Positions 34,435 through 43,845 are shown, numbered from the stretch's first letter. The stretch is DNA of 64,000 nt from Paradesertivirga sp036399495 (GCA_036399495.1 DASWMZ010000159.1:70613-134612); one strand, 5' to 3'. Translations and numbers: made by a program. Notes: generated by a model from the sequence alone, not told the origin.

Positions 34435-35328
34435 ATGCGATTCGCCTTTATATCTGTTCTGGCATTGATTTTTCTGGCTTGCAATAACAACCAGGAAAAC
34501 AAACCCGCTGTAATAGAAGTTACTAAAATCTTGGTGGATGAAAGCTTTGAACCGATTATAGATGATCAGTATTTGGTATTCGAAAACAGCTACCCACAAG
34601 ACAAGGTTAAACTAATTTATGAACCGGAAGTCAAACTGGTGAATGAATTATTATCAGGCAAGGTGAGTTTAGGAATTATGTCAAGGAAGTTATCGTCGAA
34701 CGAACACGAGGTTTTTGAAAAGAAAAAAATCCAGATATTGAATTACCCTATAGCTACAGATGCGATAGCTCTTATTACACACCAATCATCTAAAGACAGT
34801 ACAATTACTGTAGATGAAATTAAGGATGTGATGAGTGGTTCTTCTACAGGCAAAAGTCTCGTATTTGATAATCCAAATTCAAGTACGGTACGTTATTTGA
34901 AAGAACTTAGTAAAATTAAAGATCTTCCTGCAAAAGGGATTTATGCTTTGAAAACTAGTGAAGATGTAATTAAATATGTATACAATAATCCCGGCACTAT
35001 TGGTGTTATAGGATATAATTGGATGAAACAGCCCACTATTGAATTAGAACCTTTAGTAAAGCAGTTGAAGAATTTGGCGATAAAAAACTCGACGGAATCA
35101 AAAGGTGAAGGGAAATATTACAAGCCCTCCCAAGATAACTTAGCGCTAGGTTTGTATCCTCTAAGCAGGAAACTATATTACATTGATTGTACCGGTGGAA
35201 CAGCACGAAGCGGCTTTGCAGCTTTTGTAACAGGTGAAAGAGGGCAAAGACTAATATTAAAGTCGGGTTTATTGCCAGTATCGATGCCACCAAGAGAGAT
35301 AATAATTAGAAAGACAATAACAAAATAA
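34435..35328 (+). CDS. PstS-like substrate-binding lipoprotein
   Basis: A 297-residue protein resembling phosphate-binding PstS. A signal peptide ends in a lipobox, ALIFLAC (Cys about 16), so it is membrane-anchored. The body shows VNELLSGKVSLGIMSRKLS, SSTVRYLKEL and GTIGVIGYNWM, segments of the PBP-like fold, and ends with QRLILKSGLLP as in PstS. There is no PstABC transporter nearby; it sits in the TonB module, 6 bases before a TPR gene. Phosphate binding is uncertain, and a scaffold or signalling role is possible. Confidence 0.8.
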   Translation: MRFAFISVLALIFLACNNNQENKPAVIEVTKILVDESFEPIIDDQYLVFENSYPQDKVKLIYEPEVKLVNELLSGKVSLGIMSRKLSSNEHEVFEKKKIQILNYPIATDAIALITHQSSKDSTITVDEIKDVMSGSSTGKSLVFDNPNSSTVRYLKELSKIKDLPAKGIYALKTSEDVIKYVYNNPGTIGVIGYNWMKQPTIELEPLVKQLKNLAIKNSTESKGEGKYYKPSQDNLALGLYPLSRKLYYIDCTGGTARSGFAAFVTGERGQRLILKSGLLPVSMPPREIIIRKTITK

Positions 35329-35334
35329 AAAACC

Positions 35335-36963
35335 ATGAAGATGATTAATAAGGTTGTAAAAACAGGTTTAATGGTTGCTCTGGTCGGAGGCACATCTGCC
35401 TTTGCTCAATCATTAACCGATGTTAAAAGAGCTATAGATGCCGAACAATATCAAACAGCAAATACATCATTAAAAAAGATTATAGCAACTCAACCAAGTG
35501 CAGAAGCATACTTCCATTTGGGAAACTTGTATCTGACTTCGAACTACGCTGATTCGGCAAAAGCTGCCTTTGATAAAGGAGCAGCTGCTGATGCTAAATC
35601 TCCTTTCGGAGCAATTGGATTAGGCACTCTTGATCTAAGAAACAACAATGCAGCAGGTGCAAAAGCCAACTTTGATAAAGCTATTTCTCTAGCTGGAAAA
35701 AAAGATAATGACCCATACATCTATGCTGCAAAGGCGTTGATCGCGGCAAAGAAGCCGGATTTAACTACAGCTGTAACATACCTTCAAAAGGCAATAGCTA
35801 TCGATCCGAAAGATGCAGAAGCTTATCTCGCTTTAGGCGATGCTTACAGGGAACAACAAAAGTACAGTGAGGCTTTCAGTGCCTACCGCTCTGCTTACGA
35901 TTTTAATAAAAATTTATTACGCGCTAAAATCGAGCTCGGGGTAATCAACAAAAGATCTCAGGCATGGCAAGAATCTATTAACGAGTTTAATAACGTGTTA
36001 GCTATAAACCCAAACTACGGTCCGGCTTATCGCGAACTTGCAGAAACTTATAATCGTTGGGCAAGAACTGCAACTGAGACTAAAGATTACGAGTCGAGAA
36101 ACAAACAAGCACTTGATGCCTATGTAAAATACATGGATAAGACGGATAGATCTCTTGAATCGCGTATGCGTTATGCTGACTTTTTAGTGCTTGCTAAAGA
36201 CTATAAGACATTGGAGAGGGAAGCTCAGGAAATGGCCCGTATCAATAAAACTAATCCACGTATTTACCGTTACCTGGCTTACTCAGCCTTTGAAAATGGC
36301 AATTATCCGGCCAGCATTGAGGCAATGAATACGTTTATGTCCAAAGTTGAAAAAGAACGTATCATCAATGTTGATCATGCTTACCTGGCTAAGGCACAGT
36401 TAAAAACAGGTGATGTTGCAAAAGGTCTTTTAAGTCTAAAAACCGCTGCTTCATTAGATCCATCCACTTCTGTCGAAGGTTTAAACTTAATTGCGAAAGA
36501 ACTGTATGATGCCAAAAAGTTTGATTTAGCAGCACAAGTGTACGACTTAACACAAGCGGCAGAAAATGCAGCGTTAATTGACTTTTACTATCAGGGAAAT
36601 GCTTATTATTTTGACTACGCAGCCAAAAAAACAGCTAAGCAAAATCCTAGCAGAGATTTACTAGTAAGAGCTGACAGTGCTTATAGTAAACTTTTACAGC
36701 GCTCGCCAACAACAGAAGCTGCACTATTAGCAAAAGGCCGAGTGTATCGTTTAATGGATGACGAAAATGATAGTAAGGGTTTAGCAGCTCCCTATTACGA
36801 GCAATATGTTCAGCTGGTGACTGTTACTAAACCTGAAAAAGCAGAAAAGGCCAAGGCCGGGTTAAAAGAAGCTTATGGCTATTTAGCTGCGGTAGCTGCA
36901 AACCGGGATAAAAACAATTCAAAAGCAGCGGAATATTCAAATAAGGCAAATTCCTTAAAGTAA
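35335..36963 (+). CDS. Exported TPR-repeat protein
   Basis: A 542-residue secreted protein. A signal peptide (about 1-24, ending SAFAQS) is followed by at least eight tetratricopeptide-like repeats, for example AEAYFHLGNLYLTSNYADSA and AEAYLALGDAYREQQKYSEA. TPR arrays bind other proteins, so it may be a periplasmic scaffold for the TonB module it closes. A strong terminator follows. A second Met two codons later could be the start; both keep the signal peptide. Confidence 0.88.
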   Translation: MKMINKVVKTGLMVALVGGTSAFAQSLTDVKRAIDAEQYQTANTSLKKIIATQPSAEAYFHLGNLYLTSNYADSAKAAFDKGAAADAKSPFGAIGLGTLDLRNNNAAGAKANFDKAISLAGKKDNDPYIYAAKALIAAKKPDLTTAVTYLQKAIAIDPKDAEAYLALGDAYREQQKYSEAFSAYRSAYDFNKNLLRAKIELGVINKRSQAWQESINEFNNVLAINPNYGPAYRELAETYNRWARTATETKDYESRNKQALDAYVKYMDKTDRSLESRMRYADFLVLAKDYKTLEREAQEMARINKTNPRIYRYLAYSAFENGNYPASIEAMNTFMSKVEKERIINVDHAYLAKAQLKTGDVAKGLLSLKTAASLDPSTSVEGLNLIAKELYDAKKFDLAAQVYDLTQAAENAALIDFYYQGNAYYFDYAAKKTAKQNPSRDLLVRADSAYSKLLQRSPTTEAALLAKGRVYRLMDDENDSKGLAAPYYEQYVQLVTVTKPEKAEKAKAGLKEAYGYLAAVAANRDKNNSKAAEYSNKANSLK

Positions 36964-36977
36964 AAATATCTGCTGTT

Positions 36978-37013
36978 AAAAAGAGCCGGATCCAGAACGA
37001 TCCGGCTCTTTTT
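36978..37013 (+). terminator. Rho-independent terminator after the TonB/TPR operon
   Basis: A perfect 15-bp stem, AAAAAGAGCCGGATC with GATCCGGCTCTTTTT, around a 6-base loop (CAGAAC). The stem is rich in G-C and ends in T. It separates the TonB module from nuoA. Confidence 0.95.
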
Positions 37014-37016
37014 ATT

Positions 37017-37024
37017 TATATTTG
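37017..37024 (+). promoter_or_regulatory. Candidate -7 box for the nuo operon
   Basis: TATATTTG fits TAnnTTTG and is 16 bases before the nuoA ATG. Its -33 region would fall within the terminator hairpin just upstream and has no clear TTTG. Confidence 0.4.
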
Positions 37025-37040
37025 CGCCCAGAAGTTAAAA

Positions 37041-37427
37041 ATGGAAGCACAAAGTACCCCGGTTAGTTATCTTCCGATTATTTTCCAAATGATTGTTGCC
37101 CTAGGCTTTGTTGTAGTAACGATGGTTGCTACCCATCTTTTAGGGCCGAAAAGAAAGACTAAAGATAAATTAACACCGTTTGAGTCTGGTATAGAAGTGG
37201 TTGGAAACGCACGACAGCCGTTCTCAATTAAATATTTTTTGGTCGCAATTTTGTTTGTATTGTTTGATGTGGAGGTAATCTTTATGTACCCTTGGGCAGT
37301 AAACTTTCGTGAAATGGCAGCAACTGGAAACGGAATGGAAACATTGATTGAGATGTTCATTTTCATGGGAACACTTCTGTTGGGCTTTATTTACATCATA
37401 AAGAAAAAAGCACTAGACTGGGAATAG
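37041..37427 (+). CDS. nuoA: NADH-quinone oxidoreductase subunit A
   Basis: A small membrane subunit of complex I, 128 residues with three helices (about 8-30, 68-88, 97-118). The loop LTPFESGIEVVGNARQPFSI is the conserved subunit A/ND3 loop at the quinone site; here Val-Val replaces the usual residues around the Cys found in mitochondria. First of fourteen nuo genes. Confidence 0.96.
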   Translation: MEAQSTPVSYLPIIFQMIVALGFVVVTMVATHLLGPKRKTKDKLTPFESGIEVVGNARQPFSIKYFLVAILFVLFDVEVIFMYPWAVNFREMAATGNGMETLIEMFIFMGTLLLGFIYIIKKKALDWE

Positions 37428-37531
37428 TAATTAGAACATTTCTAAATAGATATACCCTCCAAAACAAAATTTGTAATACTTTAAATTTGCCGCTTGATTC
37501 TTCATAAGTCAAGTATTGGAAGGACAGAACC

Positions 37532-38074
37532 ATGAGTGATATAAAATTAGCAGAAGCTCCTCCGGGAATTGAAGGGTCAGGATTTTTTGCAACCTCATTT
37601 GATAAAGTAATCGGGCTCGCCCGTTCTCATTCATTGTGGCCACTACCATTCGCGACGTCTTGCTGTGGGATTGAGTTTATGGCAACAATGGGTTCTCACT
37701 ACGATTTAGCACGCTTTGGTTCTGAAAGACCATCGTTCTCACCACGTCAGGCAGATATGCTTTTAGTTATGGGAACCATCGCCAAAAAAATGGCGCCGGT
37801 ACTTCGCCAGGTATATCTGCAAATGGCAGAGCCTCGTTGGGTTATTGCGGTAGGTGCATGCGCAAGTAGTGGCGGTATTTTCGATACGTATTCCGTTTTA
37901 CAGGGAATTGATGAGATTATTCCTGTAGATGTTTATGTACCCGGATGCCCTCCGCGCCCTGAAGCAATCTTAACAGGAGTGTTAAAACTACAAGAACTGG
38001 TAAGAAATGAACCGTTAAGACGTCGAAACGAACCTGAGTACAAAGAACTAATGAATAAATACGGAATACAGTAA
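37532..38074 (+). CDS. nuoB: NADH-quinone oxidoreductase subunit B
   Basis: Carries the last Fe-S cluster N2, next to the quinone site. The 180-residue protein has tandem cysteines in FATSCCGIEFMAT, a third in GACASSGG and a fourth in VPGCPPRPE, the full N2 ligand set. A 104-base spacer separates it from nuoA, wider than elsewhere in the operon, and contains TAAATTTG (37482-37489), a possible internal -7 box. Confidence 0.97.
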   Translation: MSDIKLAEAPPGIEGSGFFATSFDKVIGLARSHSLWPLPFATSCCGIEFMATMGSHYDLARFGSERPSFSPRQADMLLVMGTIAKKMAPVLRQVYLQMAEPRWVIAVGACASSGGIFDTYSVLQGIDEIIPVDVYVPGCPPRPEAILTGVLKLQELVRNEPLRRRNEPEYKELMNKYGIQ

Positions 38075-38578
38075 ATGGGTAAGATAAGCAACCAAGCTGT
38101 ACTGGATAAATTAAATGCACAATTTGGCGATAAGATAGCTGCAGCAGCAGAACCTTATGGCCTTTTGACTTTTGAGACTACAAAAGAGGCTATAATCCCA
38201 ATTCTTACGTTCTTAAAAAAAGATGAGGAATTGAAATTCAACTTCTTGACAGACATTACCGGTATACATTATCCCGGAACAGAATTTCCCATAGGTGTAA
38301 TTTATCACCTGCATAGTTTCGTACATAATGTACGTGTTCGTATAAAAGTATTCTTGGAAGAAATCAATCCGGTTATACCAACGGCAACAGTACTGTGGGA
38401 AGGCGCTAACTGGATGGAAAGGGAAACTTACGATTTCTTCGGGATTACGTTTGAAGGGCATCCCGGCTTATACCGTATTTTAAATGTAGACGACATGACG
38501 GTTTTTCCGATGAGGAAAGAATATCCTCTTGAAGACCCCAACCGTGTAGATAAAAAAGACTTTTTCTTCGGAAGGTAA
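38075..38578 (+). CDS. nuoC: NADH-quinone oxidoreductase subunit C
   Basis: A 167-residue peripheral subunit (30 kDa family) that packs against NuoD. The signature ERETYDFFGITFEGHPGLYRIL lies near the middle, followed by RKEYPLEDPNR. It starts on the base after the nuoB stop. It is separate from NuoD, unlike the fused NuoCD of E. coli. Confidence 0.96.
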   Translation: MGKISNQAVLDKLNAQFGDKIAAAAEPYGLLTFETTKEAIIPILTFLKKDEELKFNFLTDITGIHYPGTEFPIGVIYHLHSFVHNVRVRIKVFLEEINPVIPTATVLWEGANWMERETYDFFGITFEGHPGLYRILNVDDMTVFPMRKEYPLEDPNRVDKKDFFFGR

Positions 38579-38580
38579 AA

Positions 38581-39789
38581 ATGGATCACCCAATAATTGC
38601 CGAAAGGCACGAGTTAAAAGAAACAACAACATTAAATCTTGGCCCCACCCACCCGGCTACGCATGGAGTTTTCCAGAACATTCTGGAAATGGATGGTGAA
38701 CGGATTATCAGTGGCGTTTCTACCCTCGGATATATACACAGAGCGTTTGAGAAAATCGCGGAACACCGCCCTTTTTATCAAATCACCCCGCTTACAGACC
38801 GCCTAAATTACTGCTCATCCCCTATTAACAATATGGGTTGGCACATGACGGTTGAAAAACTTTTAGGTATTCAAACCCCTAAACGTGTTGATTATCTGCG
38901 CGTAATTATCATGGAGCTTGCGCGGATTTCCGACCACCTAATTTGTAACAGTATCTTGGGTGTGGATACCGGTGCTTATTCGGGATTCTTATACCTGATG
39001 GAGCAACGCGAGCATATTTATGAAATATACGAAGAGGTATGCGGCGCACGTTTAACAACTAACATTGGTCGTATTGGTGGTTTTGAAAGAGATTTTAATG
39101 ATACCGCTTTCGCGAAAATCAAGAAGTTTCTTAAGAACTTCTCGCCTGTATTAAAGGAGTTTGAAGCCTTATTCGACAGAAATAGAATCTTCATCGACAG
39201 AACCGCCGGCGTGGCAGCAGTAGATGCAGCAACAGCCTTGAGTTATAGCTGGACCGGACCAATTTTAAGAGCTTGCGGAGTTGATTATGATGTTCGCGTA
39301 AACGAACCTTATAGCTCTTACGAAGATTTCGACTTTGAAATCCCGGTAGGTACAAACGGTGATATTTATGACCGCTATCTGGTTCGTCAGGAAGAAATGT
39401 GGCAAAGTGTTCGCATCATTGAGCAAGCCTTAGAAAAAGTAGAAAAAGAACCGAAAGGCGTTTTCCACGCCGATGTTCCGGAGTTTTATCTTCCTCCAAA
39501 AGAAGAAGTTTATAACAATATGGAAGCCCTTATTTATCACTTTAAGATTGTGATGGGCGAAATAGATACCCCTAAAACCGAAGTTTATCATTGCGTAGAG
39601 GGAGGAAATGGTGAGCTTGGATTTTACCTGGTCAATGATGGTGGTCGCAGCCCGTACAGGTTGCATTTCCGCCGCCCGAGCTTTATCAATTATGCAATGT
39701 ATGCGCCCATGAGCAAAGGAATGCTGCTCTCGGATGCCATCATTAATCTCAGTAGTTTAAATGTTATTGCAGGAGAATTAGATGCTTAA
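38581..39789 (+). CDS. nuoD: NADH-quinone oxidoreductase subunit D
   Basis: The 49-kDa subunit that forms the quinone pocket, 402 residues. Visible landmarks are LNLGPTHPATHGVF at the N-terminus, with the His of the quinone site, GYIHRAFEKIAEHR, and a C-terminal PSFINYAMYAPMSKG related to hydrogenase large subunits. It overlaps nuoE by 8 bases. Confidence 0.97.
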   Translation: MDHPIIAERHELKETTTLNLGPTHPATHGVFQNILEMDGERIISGVSTLGYIHRAFEKIAEHRPFYQITPLTDRLNYCSSPINNMGWHMTVEKLLGIQTPKRVDYLRVIIMELARISDHLICNSILGVDTGAYSGFLYLMEQREHIYEIYEEVCGARLTTNIGRIGGFERDFNDTAFAKIKKFLKNFSPVLKEFEALFDRNRIFIDRTAGVAAVDAATALSYSWTGPILRACGVDYDVRVNEPYSSYEDFDFEIPVGTNGDIYDRYLVRQEEMWQSVRIIEQALEKVEKEPKGVFHADVPEFYLPPKEEVYNNMEALIYHFKIVMGEIDTPKTEVYHCVEGGNGELGFYLVNDGGRSPYRLHFRRPSFINYAMYAPMSKGMLLSDAIINLSSLNVIAGELDA

Positions 39790-40318
39790 TATTGCTCAAC
39801 CCGAAGAGGTAATTTTTAACCCCGAGCTTGTAACCAAGTTTAATGAAATTGTGGCCCGTTATCCGGAAGGAAAACAAAAATCAGCTTTGCTGCCCATTTT
39901 GCATTTAGTGCAGGCCGAGTTTGGTTGGGTTAGCCCCGCTGCAATGGATAAAGTTGCGGATTACCTCGATATAAAACCTATTGAGGTATATGAGGTAGCT
40001 ACTTTTTATACTATGTTTTTTCTGAAACCGCTTGGCAAATACGTGCTGGAGGTTTGTCGCACCGGACCATGTTGTTTAGTAGGCGCAGAAAAAATCATGA
40101 AATATATTGAGCAAAAACTTGGTGTAAAAGAAGGTGAAGTAACAACAGACGGTTTATTCAGCTGGCGCGGCGTAGAATGCCTTGCAGCCTGCGGAATGGC
40201 GCCGGTATTACAAATCGGCCCGGAATATAAATTCCACGAGAATTTAACCGAGGCAAAAATTGATGAGTTAATTGATAGTTTAAAGCTGACAACAGCCGTA
40301 AAACCTCAAATCAGCTAA
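39782..40318 (+). CDS. nuoE: NADH-quinone oxidoreductase subunit E
   Basis: The 24-kDa subunit with [2Fe-2S] cluster N1a. The 178-residue protein has the thioredoxin-like ligands C-x4-C in CRTGPCCLVGAEK (about residues 92-97) and C-x3-C in CLAACGMAP (about 133-137). It works with NuoF in electron entry from NADH. It starts inside the end of nuoD. Confidence 0.96.
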   Translation: MLNIAQPEEVIFNPELVTKFNEIVARYPEGKQKSALLPILHLVQAEFGWVSPAAMDKVADYLDIKPIEVYEVATFYTMFFLKPLGKYVLEVCRTGPCCLVGAEKIMKYIEQKLGVKEGEVTTDGLFSWRGVECLAACGMAPVLQIGPEYKFHENLTEAKIDELIDSLKLTTAVKPQIS

Positions 40319-40322
40319 TAGA

Positions 40323-41693
40323 ATGGGACGCAAATTATTATTAGAACATATAAACGTTCCCGGAATAAATACATTCGAAGTATATCGTCAACAAGGTGGT
40401 TACCGGGCTTTGGAAAAAGCTTTGAAAACCATGTCTTCTGATGATATTGTTGAAGAAGTAAAAAAATCCGGTCTGCGCGGCCGTGGTGGTGCGGGTTTTC
40501 CTACCGGGATGAAATGGAGCTTTTTGGCTAAGCCAGAAGGTAAACCACGTTACCTGGTTTGCAACGCAGATGAATCTGAGCCTGGAACTTTCAAAGACAG
40601 ATATTTAATGACCTATATTCCTCACCTTTTGATTGAAGGAATGATTGTGTCAAGTTTTGCACTAGGTGCAAACACATCATACATATACGTGCGTGGCGAA
40701 ATGATGCCGCAGATACGTATCCTTGAAAAAGCCATCGCGGAAGCAAAAGCGGCTGGATTTCTTGGAAAAAACATTTTAGGATCTGGCTTTGACCATGAAG
40801 TTTACGTGCAGCCGGGTGGCGGCGCCTATATCTGCGGAGAAGAAACGGCTTTAATAGAATCTTTAGAAGGAAAACGGGGAAATCCGAGGATTAAACCTCC
40901 TTTTCCGGCTATTTCTGGTTTATACAACTGCCCAACAGTAGTAAACAACGTTGAAACTATTGCGGCAGTTGTTCCAATTATCAATGAAGGCGGTGATGAA
41001 TATGCCAAAATTGGCGTAGGAAGAAGTACAGGTACAAAACTTATTTCTGCTTCAGGAAACCTGAATAAACCTGGAGTTTACGAGATTGAGTTAGGCGTTA
41101 CTGTCGAAGATTTTATCTACTCAGATGAATTTTGTGGCGGTATTGCAAATGGGAAACGCTTAAAAGCGGTGGTCGCAGGTGGTTCATCTGTTCCAATACT
41201 TCCTGCAAACCTGATTCTTAAAACCGTAAATGGTGAAAACCGATTGATGACCTACGAGTCGTTGTCAGACGGTGGCTTTGCAACCGGAAGTATGCTAGGC
41301 TCCGGTGGTTTTATCGCTTTTGATGAAGACCAGTGCATTGTTAGAAATACCTGGAACTTCTCAAGATTTTACCATCACGAAAGCTGTGGACAATGTTCAC
41401 CTTGCCGTGAAGGAACGGGTTGGATGGAAAAAGTACTCCACCGATTGGAATATGGTCATGGAAAATTAAGCGACATCGATTTATTGGTTGATGTTTCGAA
41501 AAAGATAGAAGGGAATACGATTTGTCCGCTTGGCGATGCAGCAGCATGGCCTGTCGCGAGTGCAATTCGTCATTTCAGGGATGAATTTGAGTGGCATGTT
41601 ACACATCCGAAAGAAGCGATGGAAAGAAATTACGGTTTGGCAGGCTATGCTGACCCACTTCCAAAGCTGGAAGAAGTAACTGCTACTAATTAG
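40323..41693 (+). CDS. nuoF: NADH-quinone oxidoreductase subunit F
   Basis: The 51-kDa subunit that binds NADH and FMN and carries cluster N3. The 456 residues show the nucleotide loop GLRGRGGAGFPTGMKW (about 50-65), the FMN segment CNADESEPGTFKDR, GAYICGEETALIESLEG, and the N3 ligands SCGQCSPCREGTGW plus TICPLGD. It follows nuoE by 4 bases. Confidence 0.98.
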   Translation: MGRKLLLEHINVPGINTFEVYRQQGGYRALEKALKTMSSDDIVEEVKKSGLRGRGGAGFPTGMKWSFLAKPEGKPRYLVCNADESEPGTFKDRYLMTYIPHLLIEGMIVSSFALGANTSYIYVRGEMMPQIRILEKAIAEAKAAGFLGKNILGSGFDHEVYVQPGGGAYICGEETALIESLEGKRGNPRIKPPFPAISGLYNCPTVVNNVETIAAVVPIINEGGDEYAKIGVGRSTGTKLISASGNLNKPGVYEIELGVTVEDFIYSDEFCGGIANGKRLKAVVAGGSSVPILPANLILKTVNGENRLMTYESLSDGGFATGSMLGSGGFIAFDEDQCIVRNTWNFSRFYHHESCGQCSPCREGTGWMEKVLHRLEYGHGKLSDIDLLVDVSKKIEGNTICPLGDAAAWPVASAIRHFRDEFEWHVTHPKEAMERNYGLAGYADPLPKLEEVTATN

Positions 41694-41704
41694 AGGGTTT
41701 TAAA

Positions 41705-42709
41705 ATGTCCGAAAGAGTAAAAGTTTCGATAGACGGAATTACTATAGAAGTGGAGCCAGGAATAAGCATCCTGAACGCTGCACGTCAAATTGGAGGCGAT
41801 ATCGTCCCTCCAGCTATGTGCTATTATTCTAAGTTAGAGGGTAGCGGTGGTAAATGCCGCACCTGTCTGGTTAAGGTAAGCAAAGGTTCTGAAAAAGACC
41901 CGCGCCCGATGCCTAAGCTCGTAGCGTCTTGCCGTACAGCAGTGATGGATGGAATGGAAGTGCAAAACATCACGTCTCCTGAAGTGAAAGAAGCGCGTAA
42001 AGGCGTTGTTGAAATGCTTTTAATTAATCATCCGCTCGATTGCCCGGTTTGCGACCAGGCTGGTGAATGTCACTTACAGGATTTAGGCTATGAGCACGGC
42101 TCTGAAGCTACCAGATATGAATTTGAGCGCAGAACATTCGACAGAATTGATATAGGCGATAAGATTCAGCTGCACATGACGCGCTGTATTTTATGTTACC
42201 GCTGTGTTTACGTAGCAGATCAACTAACTGAGAAACGTGAGCATGGAATCCTAGGTCGCGGAGATGCATCTGAGATTTCAACTTATATCGAAAAAGCAAT
42301 CGACAACGAATTCTCAGGGAACGTAATTGACGTTTGTCCGGTTGGTGCATTAACAGATAAAACTTTCCGTTTTAAACAACGCGTTTGGTTTACTAAACCT
42401 GTTGAGGCTCATCGCGACTGCCCTACTTGTACCGGAAAGGTATCGTTATGGTACAAAGGCGAGGATGTTATCCGGGTAACCGCACGTAAGGATGTCTATG
42501 GTGAAGTGGAAGATTTTATTTGCAACACCTGCCGTTTTGAGAAGAAAAATACTACCAATTGGATAATTGACGGACCTCGACAAATCTCTAACCGTTCAGT
42601 TATTTCATCAAACCACTATGAGCAATTAACTCCTCCAGCTGTGATTAGAAAAAATCATGCTTTACAGGAAGCTAACAAAGAAGAATTCGAAAGAGCAACT
42701 AAACATTAA
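41705..42709 (+). CDS. nuoG: NADH-quinone oxidoreductase subunit G, short form
   Basis: The Fe-S electron-wire subunit, only 334 residues against roughly 700-900 for full NuoG. It keeps the N-terminal [2Fe-2S] domain (Cys39, 51, 54, 76), the His-Cys3 cluster (His109, Cys113, 116, 122) and a ferredoxin-like cluster region (CILCYRC and CPVGALTDK). It has CPTC and CNTC pairs around residues 235-275 but no molybdopterin-like domain. The lost domain has no catalytic role in complex I. The frame is open to its natural stop, one base overlapping nuoH, so it is not a broken gene. Confidence 0.93.
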   Translation: MSERVKVSIDGITIEVEPGISILNAARQIGGDIVPPAMCYYSKLEGSGGKCRTCLVKVSKGSEKDPRPMPKLVASCRTAVMDGMEVQNITSPEVKEARKGVVEMLLINHPLDCPVCDQAGECHLQDLGYEHGSEATRYEFERRTFDRIDIGDKIQLHMTRCILCYRCVYVADQLTEKREHGILGRGDASEISTYIEKAIDNEFSGNVIDVCPVGALTDKTFRFKQRVWFTKPVEAHRDCPTCTGKVSLWYKGEDVIRVTARKDVYGEVEDFICNTCRFEKKNTTNWIIDGPRQISNRSVISSNHYEQLTPPAVIRKNHALQEANKEEFERATKH

Positions 42710-43749
42710 TGGAACTAGCATTCGTCATAGAGAAATTCATTTTAGTTACTGTCATTTTCAGCGTTTCGTTGGGAGTAGCAGCCTATTCCACACTGGCTGA
42801 GCGGAAAATTGCAGCATATCTTCAAGGCCGTGTAGGCCCGGCAAGAGCAGGCTGGGGCGGAATGTTTCAACCGCTTGCCGACGGTGCAAAAATGTTTTTT
42901 AAGGAAGAAATTATTCCTACACAATCCAATCATTTCCTCTTTATAGCGGGGCCGTCATTAGCACTTTTAACAGCCTTAATCGGTAGTGCAGTTATTCCCT
43001 GGGGTAGGCCACTAACGTTTGGGGATTCCACAATTGAATTACAGGTAGCCGATATCAACGTCGGTGTACTCTATATTTTTGGAGTTGTTTCACTCGGCGT
43101 TTATGGCGTTATGATTGGAGGCTGGGCATCTAATAACAAGTTCTCATTGATGGGAGCAATTCGGGCAGCTTCGCAAAACATTAGTTATGAGATTGCGATG
43201 GGGCTTTCGATTATAGCTTTACTGATGGTAACCGGAAGCTTGTCTTTAAAAACCATTGCCGAACAACAATCGGGTTTTGTGAATTGGAACGTATGGGTTC
43301 AGCCTCTAGGCTTCTTGATATTTATCATTTGCGCTTTTGCGGAATGTAATCGTACTCCGTTCGACTTACCAGAAAGTGAGAATGAGTTAGTTGGAGGATA
43401 CCACACCGAGTACTCGGGATTCAAATTAGGAGCTTTTTTGTTTTCGGAATACATCAACATGTTTGTATCCGGAGCAGTAATGTCAACGCTTTATTTTGGG
43501 GGTTACAACTTTCCCTTCATGGATGATCTTGGTCTCCATCCAAATTTGATATCTATTTTGGGTATATTATTTCTTTTAGCTAAGATCTTCTTTTTCATCT
43601 TCTTCTTTATGTGGGTAAGGTGGACAGTTCCGCGTTTCCGCTATGACCAGTTGATGAATCTGGGATGGAAAGTGCTTATTCCTTTAGGAATAGCAAACAT
43701 TGTAATAACCGGTATCTGGATAGTTGTTAAGGATATATATTTTAAATAA
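42709..43749 (+). CDS. nuoH: NADH-quinone oxidoreductase subunit H
   Basis: The membrane subunit joining the peripheral arm and forming the quinone tunnel, 346 residues with about eight helices. Conserved loops are ERKIAAYLQGRVGPARAGW (about 29-47), AFAECNRTPFDLPESENELV (about 205-224) and FRYDQLMNLGWK near the C-terminus. Its ATG overlaps the nuoG stop. Confidence 0.97.
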   Translation: MELAFVIEKFILVTVIFSVSLGVAAYSTLAERKIAAYLQGRVGPARAGWGGMFQPLADGAKMFFKEEIIPTQSNHFLFIAGPSLALLTALIGSAVIPWGRPLTFGDSTIELQVADINVGVLYIFGVVSLGVYGVMIGGWASNNKFSLMGAIRAASQNISYEIAMGLSIIALLMVTGSLSLKTIAEQQSGFVNWNVWVQPLGFLIFIICAFAECNRTPFDLPESENELVGGYHTEYSGFKLGAFLFSEYINMFVSGAVMSTLYFGGYNFPFMDDLGLHPNLISILGILFLLAKIFFFIFFFMWVRWTVPRFRYDQLMNLGWKVLIPLGIANIVITGIWIVVKDIYFK

Positions 43750-43806
43750 GATTAGTAAATACAGTTTGAAACTTAGGTAGAAAAATGAGTGTGAGTGATT
43801 TGATGC

Positions 43807-43834
43807 AGCTTTCACCTTTAAGCTTTCACCTTTT
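43807..43834 (+). repeat. Tandem 14-base repeat before nuoI
   Basis: AGCTTTCACCTTTA (43807-43820) is followed at once by AGCTTTCACCTTTT. It lies in the 96-base gap between nuoH and nuoI, ending 11 bases before the nuoI ATG. Pyrimidine-rich tandem motifs of this sort look like simple repeats rather than coding sequence. Confidence 0.75.
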
Positions 43835-43845
43835 ACCTTATTAAT

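Noticed and set aside
37470..37489. TTTG and TAAATTTG upstream of nuoB as a promoter pair
   Set aside because: They are only eight bases apart, far from the roughly 19 expected; only the second box is possible on its own.
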